Below are positions 1-10,476 of a DNA stretch of 64,000 nucleotides, piece after piece. The first letter of the stretch is position 1. Each line of letters starts with the position of its first letter. The stretch is from Thalassia testudinum (Eukaryota > Streptophyta > Magnoliopsida > Alismatales > Hydrocharitaceae), in the NCBI GenBank assembly GCA_037157565.1, contig JAZHRO010000002.1, forward strand, positions 37,716,501 through 37,780,500, written 5' to 3'. Position numbers and translations under genes: made by a program. The notes under the pieces are model-generated. The model worked only from the letters and a program-made list of their open reading frames with translations, searched no databases and was not told the DNA's origin.

Positions 1-85
1 TAGGGCTATATAATTATGTAATTTATTTACAAAATTAATTAGTCTTACTATATAAATAAATTATCCAAAGTTTATAAATTATACA
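1..85. other. AT-rich flank of element A
   Basis: AT-rich sequence with no coding potential. Its last five bases, ATACA at 81-85, recur just after element A at 17485-17489. This is therefore the left side of the original insertion target, whose right side is the AT-rich DNA starting at 17485. Confidence 0.8.
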
Positions 86-889
86 TGTTGAAACGTCGAA
101 GGACTACGCTATCGGATTTGGTTTTAAAAACCTGTCGTAGTTTGAATAGCGAAGAATTCGGGTTTAACAAATAAAATTTATACCGGAATAGAAATCCTGG
201 GTCGAACTAAAGGAGGTTACGTCGATCAAAATTCGCAATTATATTCTTTTTGCATTTTTGTTAAAAAGCGGAGTAATTACAATGAAATGAAATACTATAG
301 ACAATACGAGAAAGAGAGAGAGAGAGAGAGAGAGAAAACATCCACTTGATATTGCAATATGTTTGTACAACTAAGAAAGTGAGAAATTACACTAGAAAGT
401 AGGAAAATTCTACTCTAGAAAGCAAGAAAAACGGAATGGGAGAGAGAAGTTATCCTCCATGACGATCGCTTAGAAGACAAGCCAGACGAGACGACGCCTG
501 GAAGACGAGGAACGGAGTGGGAAGAAAAAGGTCGAGACAGAAGGAACAGGAACGAGGCAGTACATCGTCGTCGTCGCGAGATCCGCAACCGGAATGGGGC
601 TAAAAATTAATTTTATCTCTTGAGGAGCATCCCAGGTGTGGGACAAGCTTCTCTTGAACTTTGGAGAGGGAGAGAAGAGAAGGAAGAGATGAGAAATTCG
701 TAGGGAAGGGGTCTCCTTTTATAGTTGCAAGAAGTGGGGGCATTTTAGGCATTACAAATTCAAAATATTAAATGAGGGGCCTTCAGTGACGAAATTAAGC
801 GTCACTAAAGCCCAGATCGTGGGCGACATGCACCCGCACCTGCCGTTTGCTCCTCTCCCGCACCGCGCTCAGCTGCCCACTTTCGTCAA
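86..889 (-). repeat. Element A 3' LTR, first part (split by B)
   Basis: Aligns along its length with 15824 onward of the right LTR: both begin TGT and share the block ACGTCGAAGGACTACGCTAT. It contains a (GA)n run at 309-336 and, read on the minus strand, a TATA box CTATAAAAGG at 715-724, matched at 16472-16481 in the other copy. It stops at 889 where element B begins. The last five bases, GTCAA (885-889), are repeated at 6636-6640 as the target duplication of B. Confidence 0.93.
715..724 (-). promoter_or_regulatory. TATA box of element A 3' LTR
   Basis: CTATAAAAGG on the minus strand, conserved at the same LTR position in the right copy. Its orientation agrees with minus-strand transcription of element A. 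Assignment is by motif and position only. Confidence 0.6.
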
Positions 890-1080
890 TGGTAACCGCT
901 TTGGCCGTTTTTGTGTCTATGTTTATTATAGTGCAGTTGTTATAGTATAAGACAAAGCAGCTACGGTTATCATTACAAAAGAGTTTTTTACTCGGAAGTT
1001 GTATTCCCGAGGTCGAACTCAGGGAGCTACTAGAATTCTAGAAGTACAAAGGTTACTCTAATTAGATTACAAAATAAGAG

Positions 1081-1460
1081 AGAGAGAGAGAGATCTTTTC
1101 TTCTTCTTCTTCTTTCTTGGTCGCTTTCTCTTCTTCCTCTTCTTCTTCTACCTCTTTACTCTTTTCCTTCTTCTTCTCGTTTCTTCTTCTTCCTCTGGCC
1201 GCCTTCTTCTTCTGTTCTTTCTTTTCTTGCTTTCTTTTGTTCTTCTCTTTCTTTTCTTTCTTTTGCTCTGGCGACTATGTCTTCTTCCCCCTTCTTCTTC
1301 TTCTTTTTCTTCTTTTCTTGCTTTATCTCCTCTGGCCACTGCTCACCCGTCGTCTGATGCAGGGGTCAGACGACTTAACTGTAGGTTTGCTACAATGCTC
1401 CTCTTCTTCTTCTTCTGTTTCTTCTCTCTTGCTTCTCCTTTCTTTCTTCTGAGCGGCTAA
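1081..1460. repeat. CTT/TTC-rich low-complexity tract
   Basis: Imperfect pyrimidine-rich repeats of CTT, TTC and TCT units preceded by (GA)n. It lies inside the LTR of B. No protein function is inferred; the long frames here are composition artefacts. Confidence 0.85.
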
Positions 1461-2761
1461 GGCTTCGACCGCCTTCCGTTCTTCTACTTCTTCTGCTCCT
1501 GCACGCTCACACAATGGGTCAGAGCAAAACCTACCCCTACCCTTCCCCATGCCTCTCCCTCTCAGATTTCTCTCTTAGGATCGCTCTCCCAGAGCCGGGT
1601 ATTTGAGTACGGGTATCACACCCGAGACCAGGCCCACCATCGTGCGGTGGTGGGCGAGGAATGCGCGGGTGCGAGTAATCGGATCCAGCCCAGACCCACG
1701 GGGCGTGAGCGCGGGAGAGGGCAAGCGCGTGGCGCGCGGCGTGCGTGAGAGACCTGACCCCTGTGTTCGAAGGCGATAAGCCTACAACACTTTTTCAATA
1801 TAAGTGTGGGCGCGCGGCCGCACACTTACGAGGTGGGACTAAAGTCCCACCTCCCGATTTCGCGTCCGCAGGCGAAGAGTCCGCGACCAATTGGGGCAGC
1901 CTGTGAGGCTTTCATCCTAGCGGCAGGCTTGGATGCCTTCGCGACGTTGGCCCACACAACCTAGGACTAGAGCCTAGGCGAGAGCGAACCTGTAGCTGCA
2001 GGTGAAGGAGCTTCACCTGCTCAGTAATGGCAGTGAAGGGGGCATGACCTGAAATCAAGAATACGGCCTCTCGGCCCAATCAGAGGATGCAGGGAGCTTC
2101 GCCGGACTGCGGCGAAGGCAGTGCGGGTGGTGGCGAGGCGTGAGGCGACGTATGGTGGTAGCCCTAGGTCGGACTGTGGTCGGAGAGATGGGTTTGCTCG
2201 AGGGGTCGTTGTGTGGCGTGTGGCAGGGAATGGAAAGGGGGGATCTGTTGAGTGGAGTGAGGGGAAGCTTCTGAGGTAGTCGGCGAGAGGTGAGGTCTGT
2301 GGAGGTGGGATGAGCTCGCCGAAGAGGGTGGTCGGAGACGGAGCAGGCGAAGATGGAAGTTGTGTGTGGATGGGCGAAAAGATAAATTGAGTGAGGGAAA
2401 ATGTAAGGGAGGAGGAGAAGCTATTTACCTAGGTTATGGATGAAGGGGGAGGGCGGAGCCACCGGCTCGTACCTGCCAGAGCTGGGGAAGAAAAGGCCCT
2501 GGAGGGGGAGATCGGCGATGAGGAGGCAGGCAGAGAGTGCCGGCGGGTGCAGCACGACCCAGATGAGAGGGCTAGGAGAACCCTGCCGCAGGTAAGGCAG
2601 CAGAACGACGAGGAGGAAGAGGAGGGAGTCGCCGGAAACTGCGGGCCGTCTGACAGAGGAGGAGGGGATGAAGTGGGGGGTTATTCTCCGTCAGAGAGAG
2701 CTTGCCAGAACCGGTAGGGGGTGCTGGTTCTTATAAAGGGGATGGCGGAGAGGGAGGCGCG

Positions 2762-2968
2762 GGCTGGCAACGTGCCAGCCTCGCCGGAGCATGCTCGGAG
2801 ACGAGACCCATACCTTCCGTGCCTTCGCACGGAAGGTATGGTGGTCAGCAGGCAGCATGGCCGGTTCCCTGCGAGAGAGGACATCGCAGGGAACCCTACG
2901 TCTATTTTGCAGGGCGGTCACCTCTCTCTACGCAGCGCCATGCTTCGCGCAAAGTCGCCGGAGCATGG
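2762..2968. repeat. Array of four hairpins in U3 of element B
   Basis: Four inverted repeats in about 200 bp: 8-bp arms at 2762-2769/2773-2780; 15-bp perfect arms CCATACCTTCCGTGC (2808-2822) and complement (2827-2841) with a 4-base loop; 12-bp perfect arms GGTTCCCTGCGA (2863-2874) and complement (2884-2895); 7-bp arms CCATGCT (2938-2944) and AGCATGG (2962-2968). They lie just upstream of the TATA-like box when read on the minus strand. Confidence 0.85.
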
Positions 2969-3663
2969 TTCTGCGCAAAGTTTTGCAGGAGGAGCCATTC
3001 TACAAAGAACGACGAGAAAGCTGGGGGCCAAAATGCAAGGGTTTCGAAAAATAAGGGTCAAAAAGTAAATGAAGATGACCAAATTGCAAAGTCGGTCAAG
3101 GAGGTCTCTTCTTAGGCTCAAGTTTTATACATGACTAATTCGAACCTAAGGATTTTAATGGTGAATTTTATTTCTAGGTTGGACAATGTTTGATCGGCCA
3201 ATTTACGTGAAAACCCAGATTAAGTCATTAATTGGGCATGGTTCACTTTGTAGGTCAAAATGGGTTTCTAAGGCCAAATTGAAGGTTCTAAACCTTAGAG
3301 ATTATTTTTCTATGAATTTTAGAGAATTTAGTTAATTTTTATCCTGCCACGAACCTCGTGAATTGAAGTGGATTTTCTTTAAGGTTACAGAATATCATTT
3401 AATTTCCTAAAGTTGCTATAACCCTTTTTAGATCCAACCATCCCACTTTCCTTCTTATTAGGCTTGTTTGACCTGTGTTTGGACCCTTAATTACCCTATT
3501 TGCAAACTGCGTTGGCGAAATTGCAGTTTTACCCCTTATGATTTGTTTTCTTCTTAAACTCAGAATTCTCTGAGTTAAGCCTTTCTTTGGGTTATGTAGG
3601 AGCTTTTTCTTACATCTCTGGGTTAGATTGTGCTAGTTAAGGTTCATGATGAGGTTCTCATCA

Positions 3664-5422
3664 TACCCCCATGCCTAGCTTTTGCTAGTCCCTTAGAAAA
3701 AACTGAAGGTTTCAACCTTTGTTCTAGACCATGAAGTTCTTAATGATTTCAGATAAGTGCTTTTTCCTTTGAAACCTAGATTAGGTTAGAATGCTAACCA
3801 TAGGCTTAAAAGGTACTCTAGTACCAACCAAGATCCGGATCTGTCTAGCCTCAGCCTCAATCCTTAGCAAGGGTTTTTAAGGCCCACAAGAACTAACCTA
3901 AGGTTTATTGGACTTTGTGGTTAAAGCACCCGTGCTTGAAATGATTTTAGCATTGGCTCAATTCACAGTACGTTTTGTAAGAAAGAGAGATAGAAGATTT
4001 ATCTGTTTGGAGAGTTTTCTCTTCCTTTTTCTTTTTAATTCTAGCTTAGGATTGGCTTTTCAACACGGTCTGTATCAGATTCATTGTCCCCATCATCAAT
4101 CCTCAAGGGTTCCTAGCAGTAGATGCTTCGAGATAGCACCGCCCATGGTAACCCCCGGAACCCTGGCTATTGAGATTTTGAGATAATCCCATCCATGGTG
4201 TTCCGAGACCGAATTCAGACCCTGGCAATTGACATTTCGTGATAATGCCATCCATAGAATCTGAACCAGCAGAGTGCTTACATGCCCCCGGTAGGATATG
4301 TAAATATCCTAAGAGATAAGCACCGAGGAGATGATATTTTGTTACGCATCTTCGGGGAGAATTTCCCACCTCTCCGTGCTGGGAACTCGTCCAAATTAAC
4401 TTGTGTTGATCGGTCGCTCCTACTCTAGGTGTTATTTTCAGAATTTTGCGACGCTTCTGCGTGATTTTGATTTTTACGCTTACTAAACCAGGCAGTGTGT
4501 GAGGTTAGGGTGCTTAGGTTACTGAGTCATGTAAACCAAAAGTTAGTTAATAAGGCCAAATACTTCCTAAGCCTTGGACCTAACACTTAAGCTTTTCATT
4601 TTCCTCAACCTCTTGAGGAATGTCTAAATCTTAACGGGTACTAAGAGTCTATCCAAGAATGCCTAAGGTTTGCATTCTTACTAATCTTACTATACACTAT
4701 TCAGTTCTTTTCTTGAATGAGGTCTAGATCTTAGGTTAATTCCTTAGTTTCTTGCTAATGACTATCACTTTTCTCTCATTTTTGTGCTCCTTTTTCATTT
4801 TGTTTTCTTTTCCTTCCTCCACAAAATTTCTTTCCTCCTCTTATTTTATTATGATTTTTTTTATCAAAAAATTTTTTTAATTTTTATGGTATTTTTGGCA
4901 TATGTGAATTTTTTTGTTTAAAACCTTTTCTTACAAGTTTTGCACTTTCATACCCCCATGCCTAAGATTTGCAATTTCCTCATTGTGACTTAGGAGGTTT
5001 TTTATTCAACTTAGTTCATTCCTTGGGACAAGTATTTTGGTGAGTGAATGGGTTGGGGTGATTGTTGCGGACGATTTCTAATCCCAGATGCAAGCACCTG
5101 AGGTGGAGTCAGCTGTCTTAAAGGGTGAACCTTAAGTGCACAAAGGTATCAAAAGAGGTTTCAGGTTTTCCAAGAGAATGACGGGCTGCCTCCCGTTGAG
5201 CGCTAAGTTTTACACCATCGATTTGGAGCAATAAGCTCATGGGGAATGGAGCATATAAGATGATTCAGCCAAATTAGTAGAAGTTACATCAATGAACGGT
5301 TTGAGTCTCTGACCGTTCACGATGAAAGGTTCGAAATCATGGCTAGTGGGCTGATCTCGACGGCTCCATTTCCAAAAACCTGACGGACCAAGTTTGAGTC
5401 GGGCATCAAAGAGTAGGACCTT
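3664..5422 (-). other. Element B polypurine tract and 3' non-coding region
   Basis: Read on the minus strand, the sequence next to the LTR is purine-rich (AAAAGCTAGGCATGGGGGTA), the expected polypurine tract for plus-strand priming, and very like the one of A at 7519-7536. The rest lacks coding frames. It contains GCGCTCAACGGGAGGCAGCC near 5185-5205 on the minus strand, resembling the sequence that often follows integrase in Athila elements. Confidence 0.7.
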
Positions 5423-5945
5423 TTAACCAGGATAAAAGATCTTTCTGGAGATATGCTTGTCATGGAAGGCTTTCACCCGCTCCTTGTAGATTCGCGAGTT
5501 CTCGTATGCATCGAGACGTAGCTCATCAATCTCGCTGATTTGAAGCTTTCTGTGGGTTCCAGCCTTCGAAAGATCTAGATTACAGTTCTGTACTGCCCAA
5601 TAGGCTTTGTGCTCCAGTTCAACGGGAAGGTGACACGCCTTCCCGTACACCATTCTAAAGGGAGACATGCCTAATTAGGTTTTGTGGGCAGTCCTATAAG
5701 CCCACAAGGCTTCCGAAAGTCGGGACGACCAGTCCTTCCTATCAGGCCGAACAGTGACCTACAGGATTTTCTTGATCTCTCGATTTGACAGCTCAGCTAA
5801 ACCATTAGTTTGAGGGTGATAAGGAGTGGAGATTCGGTGAGACACCCCGTATTTGGTCATCAGTGACCTAAACTGAGCATTTGTGAAATGGATCCCCCCA
5901 TCTGAGATGATAGCATGAGGAATCCTGAACTGGAGCATGGCGCTG
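5423..5945 (-). pseudogene. Element B integrase fragment
   Basis: Two minus-strand pieces of one Ty3/gypsy integrase. 5945-5759 holds the end of the catalytic core: FRIPHAIISDGG with the second catalytic Asp, then [20 protein letters not shown] with the catalytic Glu. 5668-5423 holds the downstream part ([20 protein letters not shown]). A stop or frameshift lies between them. The zinc-binding domain and first Asp are absent, because sequence upstream of FRIPH is LTR rather than integrase. No activity is possible. Confidence 0.88.
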
Positions 5946-6635
5946 CGTAGTGTTTTACAGGAGGGACCGTTTTGCAAAGAACGACGAGAAAGCTGGGGCC
6001 AAAATGCAAGGGTTTCGAAAAATAAGGGTCAAAAAGTAAATGACGAGGACCAAATTGCAAAGTCGATCAAGGAGGTCTCTTCTTAGGCTCAAGTTTTTAT
6101 ACATGACTAATTCGAACCTAAGGATTTTAATGGTGAATTTTATTTCTAGGTTGGACCATGTTTGACCGGCCAATTTACGTGAAAACCCAGATTAAGTCAT
6201 TAATTGGGCATGGTTCTCTTTGTAGGTCAAAATGGGTTTCTAAGGCCAAATTGAAGGTTCTAAACCCTAGAGATTATTTTTTTATGAATTTTAGAGGGTT
6301 TACTTGATTTTTATCCTGCCTCGAACCTCGTGAATTGAAGTGGATTTATTTTAAGGTTACAGAATGTCATTTAATTTCCTAAAGTTGCTATAACCCTTTT
6401 TAGATCCGACCATCCCACCTTCCTTCTTATTAGGCTTGTTTGACCTGTGTTTGGACCCTTAATTACCCTGTTTGCAAACTGCGTTAGTGAAATTGCAATT
6501 TTACCCCATATGATTTGTTTTCTTTTTAAACTCAGAATTCTTTGAGGTAAGCCTTTCTTTGGGTTATGTAAAAGCTTTTTCTTACATCTCTGGGTTAGAT
6601 TGTGCTAGTTAGGGTTCATGATGAGGTTCTCAACA
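5934..6635 (-). repeat. Element B 5' LTR, truncated
   Basis: Collinear with 2959-3663 of the full LTR (AAAGAACGACGAGAAAGCTG is shared) and ends CTCAACA before the GTCAA duplication. About 2 kb of the LTR is missing; the break joins LTR directly to integrase near 5934-5945. Confidence 0.9.
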
Positions 6636-7518
6636 GTCAATATTCGACCGTCCGATCCTAAGATCGGACGGCTTAAAAGTCGCTAACTGCTAGCGCATCA
6701 TAATGTGCCTGGCGCATCCAATCGCGCATTCGCGCATCACGGCCTCTGAGCGCACCACATCTCTGCTCTCACCGCCGCTCATCCTTGATCCGACGGCCCA
6801 ATTTGAGCCGTTCCTTACATCTGCGCTAGATCGAGGCTTGCAGGGGCTCGAACCCGCGCCTCTTCTTCGCGTTTAAGCCCTTGACCGCTGCACTACAGCG
6901 GTTAGTTTGTCACGTGGATGCTTTAAGGCGTGAGCGTCCGTGGCCGTTGGATGGTGATCCAACGGCCAAGATCCATCATGCAGTGAGGAGAAAGAGAGGG
7001 CACGGCGGTCTCCTAGATTGGCTAGGCCGGTTTAGGTGGTTGAGATGGCGCCACGTGGCGCCATCTTGGCCGTCCATCTTCAGAGTGATGTAGATGGTGC
7101 CACGGATATCGGATTGGACCGATTTTCACGCTGTTAGGCTGCGATCGTCGATCCGAATCCATCCGTGCAGTCGGATTTGTCGTCTAAGGTGAGGATTTAC
7201 ACCATCTTGACCCATGATCTTTAGGGTTCATCGGTCTCTATCTGGTGCTATGGATATCCAATTAGGGTGACCTTAGAGTCGTTGAACTCCAATTATCGCC
7301 TTGATCAGATCCGTACAGTTGGATCTTCGATCCAAGGCCCCGATAAAAAGTCGCCCTGTCTCTGACCAAAAAAAGGAGACAATTACTATACAATTTATAC
7401 AACTTAATCTAAATGCATGATTATGCATGTAATGCATTATTTACAATGTATAATGCTAATGTGACACTAAGAACATGCATTAATAGACATTTTAGGTTAA
7501 TCAGATGTATGCACATCA
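6636..7518 (-). repeat. Element A 3' LTR, second part
   Basis: Resumes the LTR of A after B (6636-6640 is the repeated GTCAA) and matches 16640-17484. On the minus strand it begins TGATGTGCATAC next to the polypurine tract. It includes a tRNA-like segment (6840-6905), a perfect 11-bp hairpin (6942-6967) and the shared block with TGGCGCCACGTGGCGCCA at 7047-7064. Confidence 0.92.
6840..6905 (-). other. tRNA-like segment (A box and B box) in LTR of A
   Basis: On the minus strand, GTAGTGCAGCGGTCAAGGGC resembles a Pol III A box and GGGTTCGAGCCC a B box, about 40 bases apart as in a tRNA or SINE head. The A-box end forms a 7-bp hairpin (6884-6902). A second, slightly diverged copy is in the other LTR at 16846-16911. 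It is not a foldable intact tRNA gene as far as I can see; a captured tRNA-derived SINE head is an inference. Confidence 0.5.
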
Positions 7519-7536
7519 CACCCCCATGCCCATCTT
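7519..7536 (-). other. Polypurine tract of element A
   Basis: Minus strand AAGATGGGCATGGGGGTG directly precedes the LTR start TGATGTGC. It would prime plus-strand DNA synthesis and fixes the inner boundary of the 3' LTR at 7518. Confidence 0.75.
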
Positions 7537-9049
7537 TTGCTAGTCCTTAGCAAAAACTACATGCTATTTATAAAAGAATTAGGTTGGATTACTTGGGCAT
7601 AACTTACTTTCAACATTAAGAAATTTTTTTACTCAGGATCTGAACTTTCAAAGACACAACAGTGCCCGAGTATCTGCCAAAATGCAAACCGCCTCAAGCC
7701 CTCACATTATTCAAAGAAAAATTTCTCTCTTTTTCTTCTTTTCTAATTTTTTTGATTTTTGAGTTTAGGGTTAAAGAGTGACTTTCTACGACCATTCAAT
7801 CCACCCAAGATTTGATAAGAACCCTAAGTTTTAAGCATCTTACTGTGAATGTGATAAACTCGTTGATCGACAATTAGAATGGACTTCGAGTTTCTACGCC
7901 TCTAGGTGACCTTAAAAAGAGTTCTGCCTACAGGTGTATCTTTACGACTGGTTGCTTTCTCCCTACTTTTATTTTTATGGGGTCAACACAAGGGTGAATC
8001 CAGTGTATATCTCCCCGGTTTATTCTACTCCTCTGCTTCTTCCTAAGTATTTTCAAAATTTACAGTGCATTTCTTGAGCTGGGTTCTGGGCAACCGGTCG
8101 ATGAGCTGTTACCACCGACAACTTGCCAACTATACTCGTGTGACGAAGTGTGGTTTATTTCCTTTGTTTTCTTTTTCTTTTCTCCTTTTCTTTTTCTTTT
8201 TGACTTTCTTTTTTTCTTTTTTTAAGTAGGTTCTTTCCCTGGTGTAAGATTTACCTAAAAGCAGCAAGAAGAGAATGGTCCAGTGACTAGGCTCTGGACA
8301 ACCTACTTATGAGTTGTTACCCATGATAACTTGCCAGCCATATCACTCTAGAATGTTCATTAGCCACCAAATTTCTGTTAAAACTGCCGATCAACAAGTC
8401 CGTGAAAAGATAGTGTGTAGATGCTTTAGATTTAAAGCTTCCTCAAATCAGAGGGTGGGTTGATAAGTCGTGTACTTATCACCTAAACTTATTTAATCAA
8501 ATTACAATAGAATTAAGATGGTGAGGACTCGAAAAATAAATCAACATTTTAGTGGATACACAGGCTGATTAAGCCCAAAGACATGAACGGTCTTTGCGTT
8601 CAGATCCTAATGTAATATTTCCTAAGATTGAAAAGTCCTAATGTCCAAGTATTCCTTCCTAATTCAAATTTTTTTATAATGTATAAAAAAAAAGAGAAAC
8701 AGAATTTCACAGAGTTGAAAAAATGATTAAAAAATGAATCCACCCCCCATGCCTAGCTGATGCAATGTCCACATTGAGAAAAAGAGACACGAAAGGAAGG
8801 GTAGAGTACGGAAGATATCACCTGAATATGAAGCTCGAGTCAACTCTGTGTCATATGTACAACTGCTGAGTTTAATGACATCAGCTACGCGAAGTCCAGC
8901 AAAAGAAGTCACAACATGGCTAGGGCAACCGTGTCTGAAACGGGTTCTGGAACAGTACGGTCAATAACAAGCTTCAAACATTGTCCGTTGACTTTAAATG
9001 AATTACCCATCTTCGGGTCAGAGATCTGAACGGCTCCGTATGGAAAAAT
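7537..9049 (-). other. Element A 3' non-coding region
   Basis: Lies between the polypurine tract and integrase and has no convincing coding frame. It holds a pyrimidine-rich tract (about 8155-8225) and two diverged copies of a block, around 8079-8135 and 8286-8341 (both with TTGCCA after a GTTACC-containing stretch), about 208 bases apart. The long non-coding 3' region is usual for Athila elements. Confidence 0.65.
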
Positions 9050-9841
9050 CTAGTCGATAATGAACGGGTCGTTCCATTTCGACCTAAGTTTGTCGAGAAA
9101 GAGCTTAAGTCGAGAATCGAATAACCAAACCTTCTGGATCGGCTCAAAGTTCTTGCGGGAAATCAATTGATCATGTAGAGCTTTGGTTCGAGCCTTGTAG
9201 ATCTTGGCATTCTCATATGCATCATTTCTAAGCTCCTCCAACTCAGATAGTTGGAGTTTCCTGGTCTTCACGGCTAAACTCAAATCTAAATTGCACTGCT
9301 TAATTACCCAGAATGCCTTATGTTCAATTTCTACGGGTAAATGACACGTCTTTGCATACACCAGATGAAACGGAGACATGCCAATGGGCATTTTATACGT
9401 CGTACAGTAGGCCCAAAGAGCGTCCTCAAGCTTTCGAGTCCAGTCTTTGCGATCAGGCCTAATCATTTTCTGCAGAATATTCTTGATCTCTCGATTGTAG
9501 ATCTCAGCCTGTCCATTCGTCTGGGGATGGTAAGGTGTGGAAATTCAGTGATTAACCCCGTATGTAGCCAGCAAATTACGGAACTGGGCATTAGTGAAAT
9601 GACTGCCACCATCACTGATGATGGTCCTCGGAATCCCAAACCTGCTGAAGATGTTCTTGACAAAATCAATGATCACCTTGTGGTCATTGGTTCGGGTGGG
9701 AATCGCCACAATCCATTTGAACACGTAATCAACAGCGACAAGAATGTACTGATGTCCAAATGAAGGGAGAAAGGGTCCCATGAAATCGATGCCCCAAACG
9801 TCGAAGATTTCGACAAGCAGAATTGGGTTTAAGGGCATCAT
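9050..9841 (-). pseudogene. Element A integrase core and C-terminus
   Basis: Minus-strand fragments 9841-9545 and 9466-9050. The catalytic Asp (VWGIDFMGPF), second Asp (IISDGGSHFTNAQF) and, in the frame-shifted gap, the [10 protein letters not shown] motif with the Glu are all recognisable. The second fragment continues with [21 protein letters not shown] and ends [18 protein letters not shown], usual for plant Athila integrase C-termini. A stop codon lies just after TYGVNH. This would insert the DNA copy into the nuclear genome; here it is interrupted. Confidence 0.9.
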
Positions 9842-9849
9842 ATCTCTCT

Positions 9850-10476
9850 TAGTTATGCTCCCGAGTGCTTGGCATCGGGAACACGACCTTGAGAAATCCT
9901 GGGCATCCTTGAATAAAGACGGTCAATAGAATCCAGATTGTAAAATTTTTGCATCCATCTTTAGCCCTTAAAAGTGCCCACCACACACAAATGCATGGTA
10001 GAACTCGAGTATGCTGTTGAATTCGTTCTCCGGAACACATCGGCGAATAATCTGATCAGAGCCAATGCGGTACAGTTCAGGGTCCTCCCAAAAGTAATAT
10101 TTGGCCTCAGATTTGAGTCTAACCCGTTGTTGCTTGGTCTAATCCTGGGGATTTGACCAACGGCCAAATAATTAATAATGTCAGCAAACCACGGGGTTTG
10201 GACACCTGAAAATGTAAGGATGATTTCGTCCAGAAAAGTATCAGCAATCGAGATATCCGGACGAGAAGAATCACTCAGAAGTCTCGACAAATGATCCACC
10301 ACCACATTTTGTACCCCAGATTTATCCTTGATTTCAAGATCAAATTCTTGATGCAGAAGAATCCAACGAAAAAGCTGGGGTTTGGTGTCCTTTTTGGCCA
10401 AGAGATGTCTCAAGGCCGAGTGGTCGATATAAATAATGACATGAGACCCTAAGAGATAAGCCTTCAATTTTTCCAA
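9850..10476 (-). pseudogene. Element A RNase H and integrase N-terminal region
   Basis: The frame at 10476-9961 encodes the RNase H end: HVIIYIDHSALRHLLAKKD, then EFDLEIKDKSGVQNVVVDHL, the standard boundary between RNase H and integrase in Ty3/gypsy. Downstream (9960-9850) the sequence still resembles the integrase zinc-binding region but is frame-disrupted. It lies directly after RT and before the integrase core, in normal order. Confidence 0.85.

Larger units (their letters stand above)
890..3663 (-). repeat. Element B 3' LTR (complete, 2.77 kb)
   Basis: Runs TGGTAACC to TTCTCATCA. The last 700 bases match 5934-6635, and related LTRs occur at 26585-29273, 43486-46128 and 47389-50005. The right half is GC-rich and carries several perfect hairpins (2762-2968) just upstream, in minus orientation, of a TATA-like TTTATAAG at about 2731-2740. 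The left half has a long CTT/TTC-rich tract (1081-1460), whose open frames are only low-complexity Ser/Leu/Phe runs. Confidence 0.88.
890..6635 (-). mobile_element. Element B: deleted Athila-like element nested in A
   Basis: Begins TGGTAACC at 890 and ends CTCAACA at 6635, with GTCAA on both sides (885-889, 6636-6640). Removing it makes the LTR of A continuous and collinear with 16640-16680. It keeps one full LTR (890-3663), a polypurine tract, a 3' non-coding region, the C-terminal part of integrase (5423-5945) and a fragment of the other LTR (5934-6635). Leader, gag, protease, RT, RNase H and the start of integrase are missing. It is a dead internal-deletion derivative. Confidence 0.9.

Noticed and set aside
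1117..1550. Open frames on both strands in the CTT-rich tract
   Set aside because: They translate to Ser/Phe/Leu or Arg/Lys/Glu runs dictated by the triplet repeat, and lie inside an LTR whose related copies do not keep the frames.
6840..6905. A functional tRNA gene
   Set aside because: Only the A and B box resemblance and a short hairpin are visible. I could not build the four tRNA arms, and the copies are embedded in LTRs.
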